Below, one piece after another: positions 1 through 7,747 of a DNA stretch of 18,394 nucleotides. The notes beneath the pieces are model-generated. The model saw only the letters and a program-made list of their open reading frames with translations, made no database searches and was not told the DNA's origin. A program made the translations under genes and the position numbers. This DNA comes from an uncultured Ilumatobacter sp. (GTDB lineage: Bacteria > Actinomycetota > Acidimicrobiia > Acidimicrobiales > Ilumatobacteraceae), in assembly GCA_937891565.1 (NCBI GenBank), contig CALAHA010000060.1:1-18394 (forward strand), in the 5' to 3' direction. Each line of letters starts with the position of its first letter. Positions within the stretch are counted from its first letter, which is position 1.

Positions 1-959
1 GCAATTGCACCCTTTTGTGCCGTGATTCGTGCGTAGACCTCGGGGCGCCGATAGCGCTCGAAGTCGAACAGCGTCTCTTTGTATTGCTTGCACCAGTCGA
101 GGTCACACCGGGCCGTAATCAACTCGTCGCCAATCGTGACGGCCTGTGCAACGATCTGGCCAGATGGCGCGATGATCGCCGATTGAGCGAGCGACTCAAC
201 GCCCTCTTCGATGCCGCCTTTGGCAACACCGACAACCCAGGTGCCGTTCTGGTACGCGCCAGCCTGCATCACCAGGTGGTTGTGGAATCCAGCGAGCGCG
301 TTCTGCGTGGGATCGGGGGCGTAGAACATCGGCGTGTTGTAGCCAATCATCACCAACTCGACGCCCTGTAATCCCATGACTCGGTAGGTCTCGGGCCAAC
401 GCCGGTCGTTGCAGGTGGCCATCCCGACGACACCGTTGAATGCTTCGAAGACCGGAAAGCCCTCGGTGGACTCCTCGAAATATCGCCGCTCGAGATGCTG
501 GAACTGGCGCCAAGGCTCGTGTGCTTCATGGCCGGGGATATGGACCTTACGGAACCGACCGACGATTGTGCCGTCGCGTTCGACCAAGATCGTCGTGTTG
601 AAACGATGAACCACGCCGTCATTGTCGGGCTTGGTGAGTTCGGCGTACCCGAGGCTGAAACCGACCCCAAGTCGCTTGGCCTCGTCAAAGAGTGGCTGCG
701 TTTGCGGGCCTGGCATCGAGCGCTCGTAGTACGAGTCGAGCTCGGTTGTGTCGCCCGAGATGTTCGACGCATCTCCCTCATCGAGGTACCAGCGCGGGAA
801 GAACGTCGTCAGCGCCAACTCTGGGAAGACCACCAGGTCGCAGCCGGCCGCTGCGCCCTGCTGCAGAAGGTCGATCAGACGCAAGACGACCGTCGCGCGC
901 TGTTCGTCTCGGGCAATAGGCCCGAGTTGGGCGGCACCGACATTGAGATAGCGAGGCAT
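1..959 (-). CDS. N-carbamoyl-D-amino acid hydrolase (nitrilase superfamily), 3' end cut by window edge
   Basis: This enzyme would hydrolyse N-carbamoyl-D-amino acids to D-amino acid, CO2 and ammonia in the cytoplasm. The nitrilase-superfamily triad is visible: Glu47 in VVFPELALTTFFPRW, Lys138 in RKVHIPGH and Cys183 in ATCNDRRWPETYRVMGLQG. The stretches HIPGHEAHEPWRQFQHLERR and CNDRRWPETYRVMGLQGVE are very close to what I recall of Agrobacterium-type D-carbamoylases and unlike beta-ureidopropionase. The frame stays open for 319 codons to base 1. Family members are about 304 residues, so only a few residues should be missing. The ATG at 959 has a GGAG at 965-968, 5 nt upstream, and shares one base with the stop of the upstream M20 hydrolase (TGATG), so the two are probably translationally coupled. 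N-carbamoylputrescine amidase is the main alternative and is less likely. Confidence 0.85.
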   Translation of the reverse strand, partial: MPRYLNVGAAQLGPIARDEQRATVVLRLIDLLQQGAAAGCDLVVFPELALTTFFPRWYLDEGDASNISGDTTELDSYYERSMPGPQTQPLFDEAKRLGVGFSLGYAELTKPDNDGVVHRFNTTILVERDGTIVGRFRKVHIPGHEAHEPWRQFQHLERRYFEESTEGFPVFEAFNGVVGMATCNDRRWPETYRVMGLQGVELVMIGYNTPMFYAPDPTQNALAGFHNHLVMQAGAYQNGTWVVGVAKGGIEEGVESLAQSAIIAPSGQIVAQAVTIGDELITARCDLDWCKQYKETLFDFERYRRPEVYARITAQKGAI

Positions 960-2215
960 CAGAACTCCGTTCCTGCAAGGATCAGCATCGTTTGGAGCAG
1001 CACGTTTGCTCCCGCTTCAAGATCCGCTGGTTCGGTGTATTCGGTGACGTTGTGGCTGATGCCGTTGACGCTCTTCGTGAAGATCATCGCTGTCGGGCAC
1101 ACACGAGCGAACATTTGAGCGTCGTGGCCAGCGCCTGATGGCATCCGACGATGCGTGAGCCCGGCCGCCGCCGCGGACTGCTCGACGATGTCGATGACGC
1201 GTGGGTCGAAGTCGACCGGCTCGAAGCGGGCGAGCGTGCGGGTCTGCACGCCGACGCCCTCGCGTTCGGCTGCCTGGGCGACGAAGCCGCGGAACTTGGT
1301 CTCGGCTTGCTGCAACACTGCTTCGTTGGTGTTTCGAAGGTCAACGGTGATCGTTGCCACCGACGGCACGACATTGACGAGATTCGGGGTGAGGTTGATC
1401 GCCCCAACCGTGCCGACCTGCGGCTCACCAAATTCAGCAGTCAGATCGCGTACGAAGGCGACAATCTTCGATGCAACGTAGCCGGGGTCGTGGCGCAGGC
1501 GCATCGGTGTCGTGCCGGCGTGACACGATTGTCCGTTCAACGTCAACTCGGTCCACGAGATGCCCTGCACTCCTTCGACGACGCCGATCGTGATGTCTTC
1601 GTCTTCGAGAACCGGGCCCTGCTCGATATGGAGTTCGACGAACGCATGCGGTGTGGGCCCAGGAACAGGTGCCGGGCCGGAGTAGCCAATCCGGTCGAGT
1701 TCTTCACCGACCACGGCACCGTCACGGTCTTGGATGAGCAGAGCGTCTTCAAGCGACAGGCCGCCGACGTACACAAGGCTGCCAAGCATGTCCGGCTGGA
1801 AACGGGCGCCCTCTTCGTTAGTGAAGAATCCAACCGCCAGGGGCCGATCAAGTTCGAGGCCTGCCGCGATCACGGTTTCGATGACTTCGAGGCCAGCGAG
1901 CACCCCCAGGTTGCCGTCGTACTTACCGCCGGTTCCGACCGTGTCAATGTGTGAACCGGTCATCACCGGTCGGGTCCCCGCAGTGAACCCGGGCATCGTC
2001 GCAATCACGTTGCCAATGCCGTCGATCGTGACGTCGAGGCCGAGATCATTCATCCAGGTAACGACCAGGTCGCGGCCCTCCCGGTCGTTGTCGGTCAGCG
2101 CAAGCCGGGCGCACCCGGTCGTTCCAGCAATCGCACCGATCTCGCCGAGTGCCTCGATGCGCGCCATCAACCGCTTCGGGTCAATTGACATTTCCTTTGA
2201 CGCTCCGTTGTTCAC
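959..2215 (-). CDS. N-carbamoyl-L-amino acid hydrolase / allantoate amidohydrolase-like M20 metallohydrolase
   Basis: This is a dizinc M20-family amidohydrolase of the hydantoinase/carbamoylase group (HyuC/AmaB-like), 418 residues, the usual family length. Expected motifs appear in order: GSHIDTVGTGGKYDGNLGVL (His/Asp metal ligands), NEEGARFQPDMLGS (Glu ligands), ELHIEQGPVLE, the dimerisation-domain stretch GQSCHAGTTPM, and the C-terminal PSGAGHDAQMF and GISHN segments. It probably hydrolyses an N-carbamoyl-L-amino acid or an N-carbamoyl beta-amino acid. Family members cannot be assigned a substrate from sequence alone, and allantoate is also possible. The GTG at 2215 is preceded by TACTGT at exactly 7 nt, which suggests a leaderless start. 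An internal ATG at 2191 (residue 9) is the alternative. It leads an operon with the downstream D-carbamoylase homologue. Confidence 0.88.
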   Translation of the reverse strand: MNNGASKEMSIDPKRLMARIEALGEIGAIAGTTGCARLALTDNDREGRDLVVTWMNDLGLDVTIDGIGNVIATMPGFTAGTRPVMTGSHIDTVGTGGKYDGNLGVLAGLEVIETVIAAGLELDRPLAVGFFTNEEGARFQPDMLGSLVYVGGLSLEDALLIQDRDGAVVGEELDRIGYSGPAPVPGPTPHAFVELHIEQGPVLEDEDITIGVVEGVQGISWTELTLNGQSCHAGTTPMRLRHDPGYVASKIVAFVRDLTAEFGEPQVGTVGAINLTPNLVNVVPSVATITVDLRNTNEAVLQQAETKFRGFVAQAAEREGVGVQTRTLARFEPVDFDPRVIDIVEQSAAAAGLTHRRMPSGAGHDAQMFARVCPTAMIFTKSVNGISHNVTEYTEPADLEAGANVLLQTMLILAGTEF

Positions 2216-2222
2216 CAGGCAA

Positions 2223-2228
2223 ACAGTA
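2223..2228 (-). promoter_or_regulatory. Extended leaderless -10 box for the M20 hydrolase
   Basis: On the minus strand TACTGT is followed by seven bases and then GTG at 2215, so the predicted transcript would begin at the start codon. A TTGACG lies 19 bp further upstream on the same strand and could serve as a loosely spaced -35. No Shine-Dalgarno precedes this GTG. Confidence 0.5.
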
Positions 2229-2314
2229 ACAAAAATGCTTTACAAAACGTCAAGGATCGCTGAGAGGTTCATTCTGCATTCTTCGTTCCGTCGTGGCGCA
2301 CAGAGCGGGACGAG

Positions 2315-2320
2315 TAATCT
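2315..2320 (+). promoter_or_regulatory. Leaderless -10 box for the small thiamine-binding-like gene
   Basis: TAATCT is followed by six bases and then the ATG at 2327. This is close to the actinobacterial -10 consensus and at leaderless spacing. I see no good -35 hexamer. Confidence 0.5.
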
Positions 2321-2326
2321 GCACAC

Positions 2327-2572
2327 ATGGCGAACGCACATCTCGAAGTTTTCGTGGAGCCGTTCCGCGAGAATGATCCCGGTCCACACGTCACGGCCGT
2401 CATCGAGGCCGCTGCTGCCGCTGGCCTCCATCCCGACATGGGCCCGTTCGCCACCGAGGTCCAGGGCGACATCGCGGTGCTCGCAGATGCAATCGCCCAA
2501 ATGATCCGGGCCGGATTCTCCCAGGGCGCCACCGCGATGCAGCTCCGCATCGAAACCATCGAAACCACCTGA
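2327..2572 (+). CDS. MTH1187/YkoF-like (DUF77) small protein, possible thiamine binding
   Basis: An 81-residue protein resembling the MTH1187/YkoF-like family: an N-terminal beta strand (LEVFVEPF), a first helix (HVTAVIEAAAAAGL), a central strand carrying the typical GPFATEVQGD segment, a second helix (VLADAIAQMIRAGF) and a final strand (AMQLRIETI). The family forms a ferredoxin-like alpha/beta fold. Some members bind thiamine or related pyrimidines, while others have no known ligand. Its length is normal for a single-domain member. It is a single gene, transcribed divergently from the M20 hydrolase and convergent with a methyltransferase. The neighbours do not reveal a thiamine pathway, so the ligand is unproven. 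Confidence 0.75.
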   Translation: MANAHLEVFVEPFRENDPGPHVTAVIEAAAAAGLHPDMGPFATEVQGDIAVLADAIAQMIRAGFSQGATAMQLRIETIETT

Positions 2573-2582
2573 GCTGCCAGAA

Positions 2583-2613
2583 CTGTCACACCGAGCAGAC
2601 CAAAGTGTGACAG
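2583..2613. terminator. Perfect 9-bp inverted repeat between convergent genes
   Basis: CTGTCACAC at 2583-2591 and GTGTGACAG at 2605-2613 are exact reverse complements separated by 13 nt. The element sits 10 bp after one stop and 33 bp before the stop of the convergent methyltransferase gene, so a bidirectional terminator or 3'-end-stabilising hairpin is likely. There is no U-tract on either strand. A protein-binding palindrome is the alternative. Confidence 0.45.
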
Positions 2614-2646
2614 GCCGCCGCGTCACGCTGTGGCGCCCCGCTGAAA

Positions 2647-3288
2647 TCACGAGTATCTGGTGCGCGTCAGGATGCGCAGCGATCCGGTCGCCGAACGTTC
2701 TTCGAAGCAATCCGATGCCAGTGCTGGAAGATAAATCTGCTCGTAGGGCGGCCGGCCTCCCTCGGCCGGGTCCGGGAACACGTCGTGAATCGCCAACGTG
2801 GCACCCACGGCAACGTGCGGCGCCCAACGTTCGTAGTCGAGTCGTGCCGGTTCTTCACCGTGACCACCGTCGATAAAGAGAAAGCTCAGCGGAGCGGTCC
2901 ATGCAGCGCCGATCGCCGGTGCTCGACCGACCAGACCCACGACGGAGTCTTCGAGGCCGGCGTCATGAATCGTCGCCCGGAAAAACGGCAGCGTGTCCAT
3001 CTTGCCGATGCGTTCATCGACGACCTCAATGTCGTGGTGGTCCCAGCCGGCCTGGTTCTCTTCAGAGCCGCGGTGATGGTCGAGCGCGAACAGCAAGACG
3101 CCTGCACCCTCGGCCACATCGCCGAGCCACACCGTTGATCGGCCACAGTAGGAGCCAAGTTCGAGCATCGGCATCCCCGGCATCGCCGCGGTCGCCGCGG
3201 TCGCTGCTTCCCACAGCGCATCGCCCTCTTCAGCTGGCATGAAGCCCTTGGTGGAAAGCGCAAGTGAACGACGGCCCTCAGACAGCAT
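2647..3288 (-). CDS. Class I SAM-dependent methyltransferase (Methyltransf_24-like)
   Basis: A 213-residue Rossmann-fold methyltransferase. The SAM-binding motif I is MLELGSYCGR (41-50). Further on are LFIDGGHG (137-144) and LAIHDVFPDP (165-174), the Asp/His pattern typical of Methyltransf_24 proteins, which often modify sugars or small molecules. The substrate is unknown. The open frame extends upstream to 3441, but that part overlaps the nitroreductase gene and is arginine/serine-rich noise, so I chose the ATG at 3288, which lies 16 bp after the nitroreductase stop. No clear Shine-Dalgarno precedes it. It is probably cotranscribed with the nitroreductase. Confidence 0.72.
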   Translation of the reverse strand: MLSEGRRSLALSTKGFMPAEEGDALWEAATAATAAMPGMPMLELGSYCGRSTVWLGDVAEGAGVLLFALDHHRGSEENQAGWDHHDIEVVDERIGKMDTLPFFRATIHDAGLEDSVVGLVGRAPAIGAAWTAPLSFLFIDGGHGEEPARLDYERWAPHVAVGATLAIHDVFPDPAEGGRPPYEQIYLPALASDCFEERSATGSLRILTRTRYS

Positions 3289-3304
3289 GACAACAGTCAA
3301 TCGT

Positions 3305-3970
3305 TCAGCTCGACCAAGTGTTCCAGTGAATGATCGTCTCGGGGTCTGGCCGCATCGCTGTCTTGAAATCCGTTCCCTTTGTGTAGGCGAGCGGACTGAG
3401 CACGGCCTGCTGCACCGAGTCGAACGGGATCCCCACAACATCGGCGATCTGCTCTTCCATCATCAATCCAACGGTGGTCCAGCAAGTACCGAGCCCGCGC
3501 GCACGTGCAGCCAACATGAAGCTCCACATTGCCGGCAGAACGTTGCCCATCGACGACGCTGCCGACATCGCGGGGACACCGTCCAGCCGACCAGCCTTCG
3601 TGCAGGCAATCACCAACGCCGGAGCGTCGGCCATATGGGCTGCAAGGTATTCAGCCGAGTCGGTCACGCGATCCTGCTGCGCCTGTCCCTCGAGGGTTTC
3701 GCGCTTCAGCGACCCGGCGTACACACCGTCCATGCTGCGGTAGATGTCGAAACACTTGCCGTAGATCTCACCAATCGCAGCCCGCTTTGCCGGGTCGGTG
3801 ACGACAACGAACTGCATTGTCATTGTGTTCGAACCAGACGGCGACTGCATCGCCATTGCCACGCATTCACGAATCAATTCGTCCTCGACCGGCCGATCAA
3901 AATCGAGGCGTTTGCGCACCGCGCGGGTGGTGGAGAGCAATTGGTCGGACGACAATTCGAGCTGTGACAT
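3305..3970 (-). CDS. Nitroreductase-family FMN oxidoreductase
   Basis: A 221-residue member of the FMN-dependent nitroreductase superfamily, which reduces nitro groups, quinones or flavins with NAD(P)H. Visible features are the N-terminal FMN-phosphate-binding stretch TRAVRKRLDF (15-24), SPSGSN (43-48, equivalent to the common APSxxN motif), and the C-terminal ARGLGTCWTT segment, where the family contacts FMN. The insert from about residue 65 to 110 is longer than in the smallest members and may cover the active site. The ATG at 3970 has TAGTGT six bases upstream, supporting a leaderless start. It is divergent from tesB across 59 bp and heads a two-gene unit with the methyltransferase. Confidence 0.82.
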   Translation of the reverse strand: MSQLELSSDQLLSTTRAVRKRLDFDRPVEDELIRECVAMAMQSPSGSNTMTMQFVVVTDPAKRAAIGEIYGKCFDIYRSMDGVYAGSLKRETLEGQAQQDRVTDSAEYLAAHMADAPALVIACTKAGRLDGVPAMSAASSMGNVLPAMWSFMLAARARGLGTCWTTVGLMMEEQIADVVGIPFDSVQQAVLSPLAYTKGTDFKTAMRPDPETIIHWNTWSS

Positions 3971-3976
3971 GTAGTG

Positions 3977-3982
3977 ACACTA
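3977..3982 (-). promoter_or_regulatory. Leaderless -10 box for the nitroreductase
   Basis: Minus-strand TAGTGT is followed by six bases and the ATG at 3970. No ribosome-binding site is present, so transcription probably starts at the start codon. Confidence 0.5.
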
Positions 3983-4029
3983 GAACGGGCGACCAATTCG
4001 GGCCCGAATCGTGGCAACATTGGCCGGGC

Positions 4030-4938
4030 ATGACCGCTGACAGCGAAAGCCCCCACTATCCAGCCGAGCCGACACCCGGAAACCAGGCGGCGCTGGACAA
4101 TCTCGTCAAGCTGCTGGACCTCGAGGTGATCGAGGTCAACATGTTCCGGGGTGCATCGACCGATGAAGATCGTCAGCGGGTCTTCGGCGGCCAGGTCGCA
4201 GGCCAGGCCCTGGTTGCTGCTGCACGCACAATTGACGAGCCCGGCCGCATGGTCCACTCGCTCCACGCCTACTTTCTTCGCCCAGGCGACCCGACGACAC
4301 CGATCCTGTACGAAGTCGACCGAATCCGCGATGGCCGCAGCTTCACGACCCGCCGTGTCGTGGCTATCCAGCACGGCCGAGCGATTTTCAACCTGCAGGC
4401 CAGCTTCCACAACGAGGAGGCGGGTCTCGACCATCAGCTCCCGATGCCGTCCGGCCTCCCACAGCCCGAGTCACTCCCTGATTTCAAGACACGCAACGCG
4501 CCATACGCCGACCAGCTCGGCGATTACTACGAGCAGCCTCGGCCAATCGACCTGCGGTATGTCACGGGTGACCCAATGAGCCGCACGGGAAAAAAGTCAA
4601 CCTCGCAGCAGGTCTGGTTGCGCACCAACGGCCAACTTCCTGACGATCCAGTACTGCACGCCTGCATCGTCACGTACGCGAGCGACATGACATTGCTCGA
4701 CACCACGATCATGCCCTTCGGCATGTCCTGGGCGAGCGGCGACGTGCAGATGGCCAGCCTCGACCATGCCATGTGGTTCCACCGTCCGTTCCGCGCCGAC
4801 GACTGGCTGCTCTATGACCAGACAGCGCTCAGCACATCATCAGCGCGCGGCCTTGCTGGCGGCGCGATCTTCACCTCCGACGGACGCCTTGCAATCAGCG
4901 TGGTGCAAGAGGGCCTGACGCGAGTGGGCCGAGCATGA
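4030..4938 (+). CDS. tesB: Acyl-CoA thioesterase II (TesB family)
   Basis: A 302-residue double-hotdog acyl-CoA thioesterase, which hydrolyses acyl-CoA to free fatty acid and CoA. The C-terminal half matches E. coli TesB closely: YASDMTLLD with Asp219, MASLDHAMWFHRPF, SSARGLAGG and VVQEGLTR with Gln293. Asp219, Ser243 and Gln293 sit where E. coli has the Asp204/Thr228/Gln278 active-site network, with a conservative Thr-to-Ser change. The N-terminal hotdog carries VFGGQVAGQAL. The frame is open upstream to 3817, but that part overlaps the divergent nitroreductase and has no family similarity, so ATG 4030 is chosen. No TAnnnT box or strong Shine-Dalgarno is seen. The stop overlaps the next start as ATGA. 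Confidence 0.92.
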   Translation: MTADSESPHYPAEPTPGNQAALDNLVKLLDLEVIEVNMFRGASTDEDRQRVFGGQVAGQALVAAARTIDEPGRMVHSLHAYFLRPGDPTTPILYEVDRIRDGRSFTTRRVVAIQHGRAIFNLQASFHNEEAGLDHQLPMPSGLPQPESLPDFKTRNAPYADQLGDYYEQPRPIDLRYVTGDPMSRTGKKSTSQQVWLRTNGQLPDDPVLHACIVTYASDMTLLDTTIMPFGMSWASGDVQMASLDHAMWFHRPFRADDWLLYDQTALSTSSARGLAGGAIFTSDGRLAISVVQEGLTRVGRA

Positions 4939-6293
4939 ACCGACGTCGCATCGTTGTCACGTCCGTCGTCGGTGCTGTACTTGCTGTTGCCGCGTGCGGC
5001 GGTGGGTCCGAGTCATCCGGGAAAAATCCTCCGAATGACCCGACCGCCACGTTCGCAACCGTCCCAGAACCCACTGGATCGTCAACCGAATCCGGCGCTA
5101 CCGAGGTCACAGCCGAGGAGATAACCGCCGCGACCCTCCCTGAACTCGCACCCTCCGGCGACATCGACCTGCCGACCGGCACGCCTGAGGAGCTGTCGAC
5201 TGCTCCGCCAAGCACCATGGCGACGGGTCCGCTACCGATTCCGGTCGTGACCCTGGTCGATGCCGGAACGTTCGACACTCCCGTCGAGTTGTTCAGCCGC
5301 GACGGCGACCCCCGTTACTTCGTCGTCGAACAGAACGGCCGAATCATTGCTGCGGACGACCTGTCAGCCGAGGTGATGCTCGATATCACCGACCTCACTG
5401 CAGCCGACGGCGAGCGCGGCCTCCTCGGCGCCGCATTCCATCCCGCTCAAGACCTCGCCTACGTGCACTACACCAACGCCAATGGCACCACCGTCGTCGA
5501 CGAGTACGTCATCGACCCGGTGACGACAATATTCGACCCCCTCAGCCGTCGCGAGGTACTGACCGTCGAGCAGCCGTTCGGCAACCACAACGGGGGTGAA
5601 CTCGCCTTCGGCCCCGACGGGTTCCTGTACCTTGGGCTGGGTGACGGCGGGTCAGCCAACGATCCCGAGCGCAATTCGCTTGCGCTCGCGAGCCGACTCG
5701 GCAAAATTCTCCGCATCGACCCGCGAGAGTCGGGTGAGCAACCATTCACCATCCCAGCCGACAATCCGTTCACCGGTGTCGAGGGTGCCGACCCTGCCAT
5801 CTGGGCGTTGGGCCTACGCAACCCGTGGAAGTTCTCGTTCGATGGGCCAACCGGCGATCTCTGGATCGCCGACGTCGGGCAGGGCGACCTCGAAGAGATC
5901 AACTATGCGCCAGCAACCAACGGCGAGGGCGCCGGCCGCGGCCTCTCGTTTGGGTGGAGCGCCTTCGAAGGAACTGCTCGATTCAATGACGACCAGGACC
6001 CAGAAGGTCATACCTCCCCAATCGTCGAGTACAGCCACGACGACGGCGACTGCTCGGTGAGCGGCGGCGTGGTCTACCGAGGCGAGGCCATTGCTGACCT
6101 GCAGGGCTGGTTCGTCTATGGCGACTTCTGCTCGGGCCGAATCTGGGGATACGACCCCACCTCGCAACCCGGCGCACCGATCATTGTCGAACTTGCTCAG
6201 CAGCGGAACCTCGCAGCGATCGCGATCGGCGGCGAAGGCAACCTGTTCGCCGTCAGCAACGTTGGCACGGTAAGTCGCTTCGCTGCACCGTAA
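4935..6293 (+). CDS. PQQ-type glucose/sorbosone dehydrogenase-like lipoprotein
   Basis: A 452-residue exported lipoprotein. The signal peptide (RRR, hydrophobic core) ends in the lipobox AVAAC with Cys21, followed by a Ser/Thr/Pro-rich linker to about residue 95 and a beta-propeller of the glucose/sorbosone dehydrogenase family. Motifs include ERGLLGAAFHP, HNGGELAFGPDGFLYLGLGD (His218 is the probable catalytic base), RLGKILRIDP, IPADNPF, ALGLRNPWKFSFD, LWIADVGQ and CSVSGGVVYRG. The family oxidises aldoses with PQQ outside the membrane. Many actinobacterial members have unproven substrates and cofactors. ATG 4935 overlaps the tesB stop (ATGA), implying cotranslation, although no metabolic link is obvious. 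Confidence 0.88.
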   Translation: MNRRRIVVTSVVGAVLAVAACGGGSESSGKNPPNDPTATFATVPEPTGSSTESGATEVTAEEITAATLPELAPSGDIDLPTGTPEELSTAPPSTMATGPLPIPVVTLVDAGTFDTPVELFSRDGDPRYFVVEQNGRIIAADDLSAEVMLDITDLTAADGERGLLGAAFHPAQDLAYVHYTNANGTTVVDEYVIDPVTTIFDPLSRREVLTVEQPFGNHNGGELAFGPDGFLYLGLGDGGSANDPERNSLALASRLGKILRIDPRESGEQPFTIPADNPFTGVEGADPAIWALGLRNPWKFSFDGPTGDLWIADVGQGDLEEINYAPATNGEGAGRGLSFGWSAFEGTARFNDDQDPEGHTSPIVEYSHDDGDCSVSGGVVYRGEAIADLQGWFVYGDFCSGRIWGYDPTSQPGAPIIVELAQQRNLAAIAIGGEGNLFAVSNVGTVSRFAAP

Positions 6294-6367
6294 GCCGCTG
6301 CACGAGGCCAGCGTGATGGTCAGCTTGATGGGTCAGGTGGTTCGAGAACAAGGCGCTCCCGGACGAG

Positions 6368-6383
6368 GTTGCCTCCCGGCAAC
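6368..6383. terminator. Short GTTGCC/GGCAAC hairpin in the gap before mreB
   Basis: A perfect 6-bp stem with a TCCC loop lies in the 136-bp gap between the convergent dehydrogenase and mreB genes. It has no T-tract on either side, so terminator function is tentative. I see nothing else in this gap. Confidence 0.25.
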
Positions 6384-6429
6384 GCGGAGTCGGCAGAACG
6401 CAGTGCTCGGGCTTCCTGCGCAGCCTGAG

Positions 6430-7434
6430 CTAGCGGCGGGCGCCCATGAACATGCCTTTGAGCGCTTCGTAATGCTCGATGACATGACCGGCGCCGAGGA
6501 CCACTGCTTCAAGTGGCACGTTCGACATTCGCACCGGAACTTGGGTTTCCCGTTCGATCCGCTCGGCAAGCCCACGCAGCAGACCGCCACCACCGACGAG
6601 ATACATGCCACGCACCAGGAAGTCCTGTGACAGTTCGGGCGGCGCCTTCGACAAGCACCGAATGACCGACGCGACGATCGACGAAATGACGTCTTCGATA
6701 GCGAATCTCACCTCTTCGGGGGTGAGCAACACAGTTTTCGGGAGGCCGGTCATGAGGTCGCGCCCGCGCACCTCGGCCTGGTTCTCGTCGTGCGTCGGAT
6801 CAGCTGACCCGATCGCGACCTTGATCTCTTCCGCTGTCCGCTCGCCGATGGCGATGCCGTGTTCGCGGCGGACGTAGTTCTGGATGGCGGCGTCGATGTC
6901 GAATGAGCCAACCCGCACTGCTTCGAGAGCAACGATGCCGCCGAGCGAGATAATCGCGGTTTCCGAGGTGCCACCGCCGATGTCAATGACCATGTTGCCA
7001 ACGGGTTCGTCGATCGGCAGGTCGGCGCCAATAGCTGCGGCCATGGGCTGTTCGATCAGGTTGGCGTCAGCGGCGCCTGCTCGACGCGCAGCATCGGTGA
7101 CCGCTCGGCGCTCAACTTCAGTGATCGCTGACGGCACACAAATGACGACCTTGGGTCGGGTGAATCGGCTGACGCCGACGCGCTGCAGCAACAGGCGGAT
7201 CATCCGTTCGGTGATTTCGAAGTCGGTGATTGCTCCACCACGCAACGGACGGACCGCAACGATGTAGCCAGGCGTACGCCCGATCATCTGCCACGCTTCC
7301 CGGCCAGTCGCAAGCACTTCACCGGTCTGGCGGTTGAGAGCGATGACCGACGGCTCGTTGAGAACGATGCCGCGGCCCTTCATGTACACGAGCGTGTTTG
7401 CCGTGCCGAGGTCGATCGCGAGGTCGCGTGCCAT
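6430..7434 (-). CDS. mreB: Rod shape-determining protein MreB
   Basis: A 334-residue bacterial actin that polymerises under the inner membrane and guides lateral cell-wall synthesis. The actin-fold signatures are present: phosphate 1 DLGTANTLVY near residue 8, phosphate 2 DIGGGTSE around 158-165, and the adenosine motif YLVGGGGLLRG around 285. Length is normal and the N-terminus MARDLAIDLGTANT begins as in other MreB proteins, so the ATG at 7434 is secure despite a weak ribosome-binding site. mreC, mreD and rodA are not beside it in this window. It lies 109 bp after a small membrane-protein gene on the same strand, so it may have its own promoter or be read from moaE. Confidence 0.95.
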   Translation of the reverse strand: MARDLAIDLGTANTLVYMKGRGIVLNEPSVIALNRQTGEVLATGREAWQMIGRTPGYIVAVRPLRGGAITDFEITERMIRLLLQRVGVSRFTRPKVVICVPSAITEVERRAVTDAARRAGAADANLIEQPMAAAIGADLPIDEPVGNMVIDIGGGTSETAIISLGGIVALEAVRVGSFDIDAAIQNYVRREHGIAIGERTAEEIKVAIGSADPTHDENQAEVRGRDLMTGLPKTVLLTPEEVRFAIEDVISSIVASVIRCLSKAPPELSQDFLVRGMYLVGGGGLLRGLAERIERETQVPVRMSNVPLEAVVLGAGHVIEHYEALKGMFMGARR

Positions 7435-7543
7435 CAGACTGTGCTGGCCAGAGGAGCGAAATTCAGAGGGCTGCGATGTTGCATGAAGAGCTCATTCTGC
7501 CTCAGGACAAGCGCAGAAATCGGGAGCCTCGATGCAGCGCCGG

Positions 7544-7747
7544 TCACGAAGTCGACGAATCGTCATCATCGGCATCGCGCTCGGCGGACTTGACCTGATC
7601 GACGGTGGGTTTACGAGCTTCCGGTGAGAGTGCATCGATTTGTCGGCGGAACGAGTCGACGCCATCTTCTTTGCTTCGCCCACGGAGTGCGAGGCCGAGA
7701 ATCACGGCAACCACCACGATGGCCAACACACTGAGGGCGACGATCAT
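7544..7747 (-). CDS. Small single-pass membrane protein of unknown function
   Basis: A 67-residue protein with one N-terminal transmembrane helix (IVALSVLAIVVVAVILGLAL), a basic patch (RGRSK) and a polar tail ending in a run of acidic and serine residues (DADDDDSSTS). The predicted topology is N-out with a cytoplasmic tail, by the positive-inside rule. The start ATG overlaps the moaE stop (ATGA), and a run of G (GGGGGCCCC) lies just upstream. I do not recognise a family. The overlap and the membrane-helix pattern support it as real, but such short frames in GC-rich DNA need caution. It could act with MoaE or with MreB, or with neither. Confidence 0.55.
   Translation of the reverse strand: MIVALSVLAIVVVAVILGLALRGRSKEDGVDSFRRQIDALSPEARKPTVDQVKSAERDADDDDSSTS

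Noticed and set aside
495..1954. Long plus-strand open frames (495-1118 and 1151-1954)
   Set aside because: They are antisense to the two carbamoylase genes, have no family motifs and arise from GC-rich codon bias.
3239..3967. A 242-codon plus-strand frame
   Set aside because: It mirrors the nitroreductase gene and its composition (Arg/His/Cys-rich) is that of an antisense shadow.
3817..4029. 71-residue N-terminal extension of TesB
   Set aside because: It overlaps the divergent nitroreductase and its promoter and has no similarity to thioesterases.
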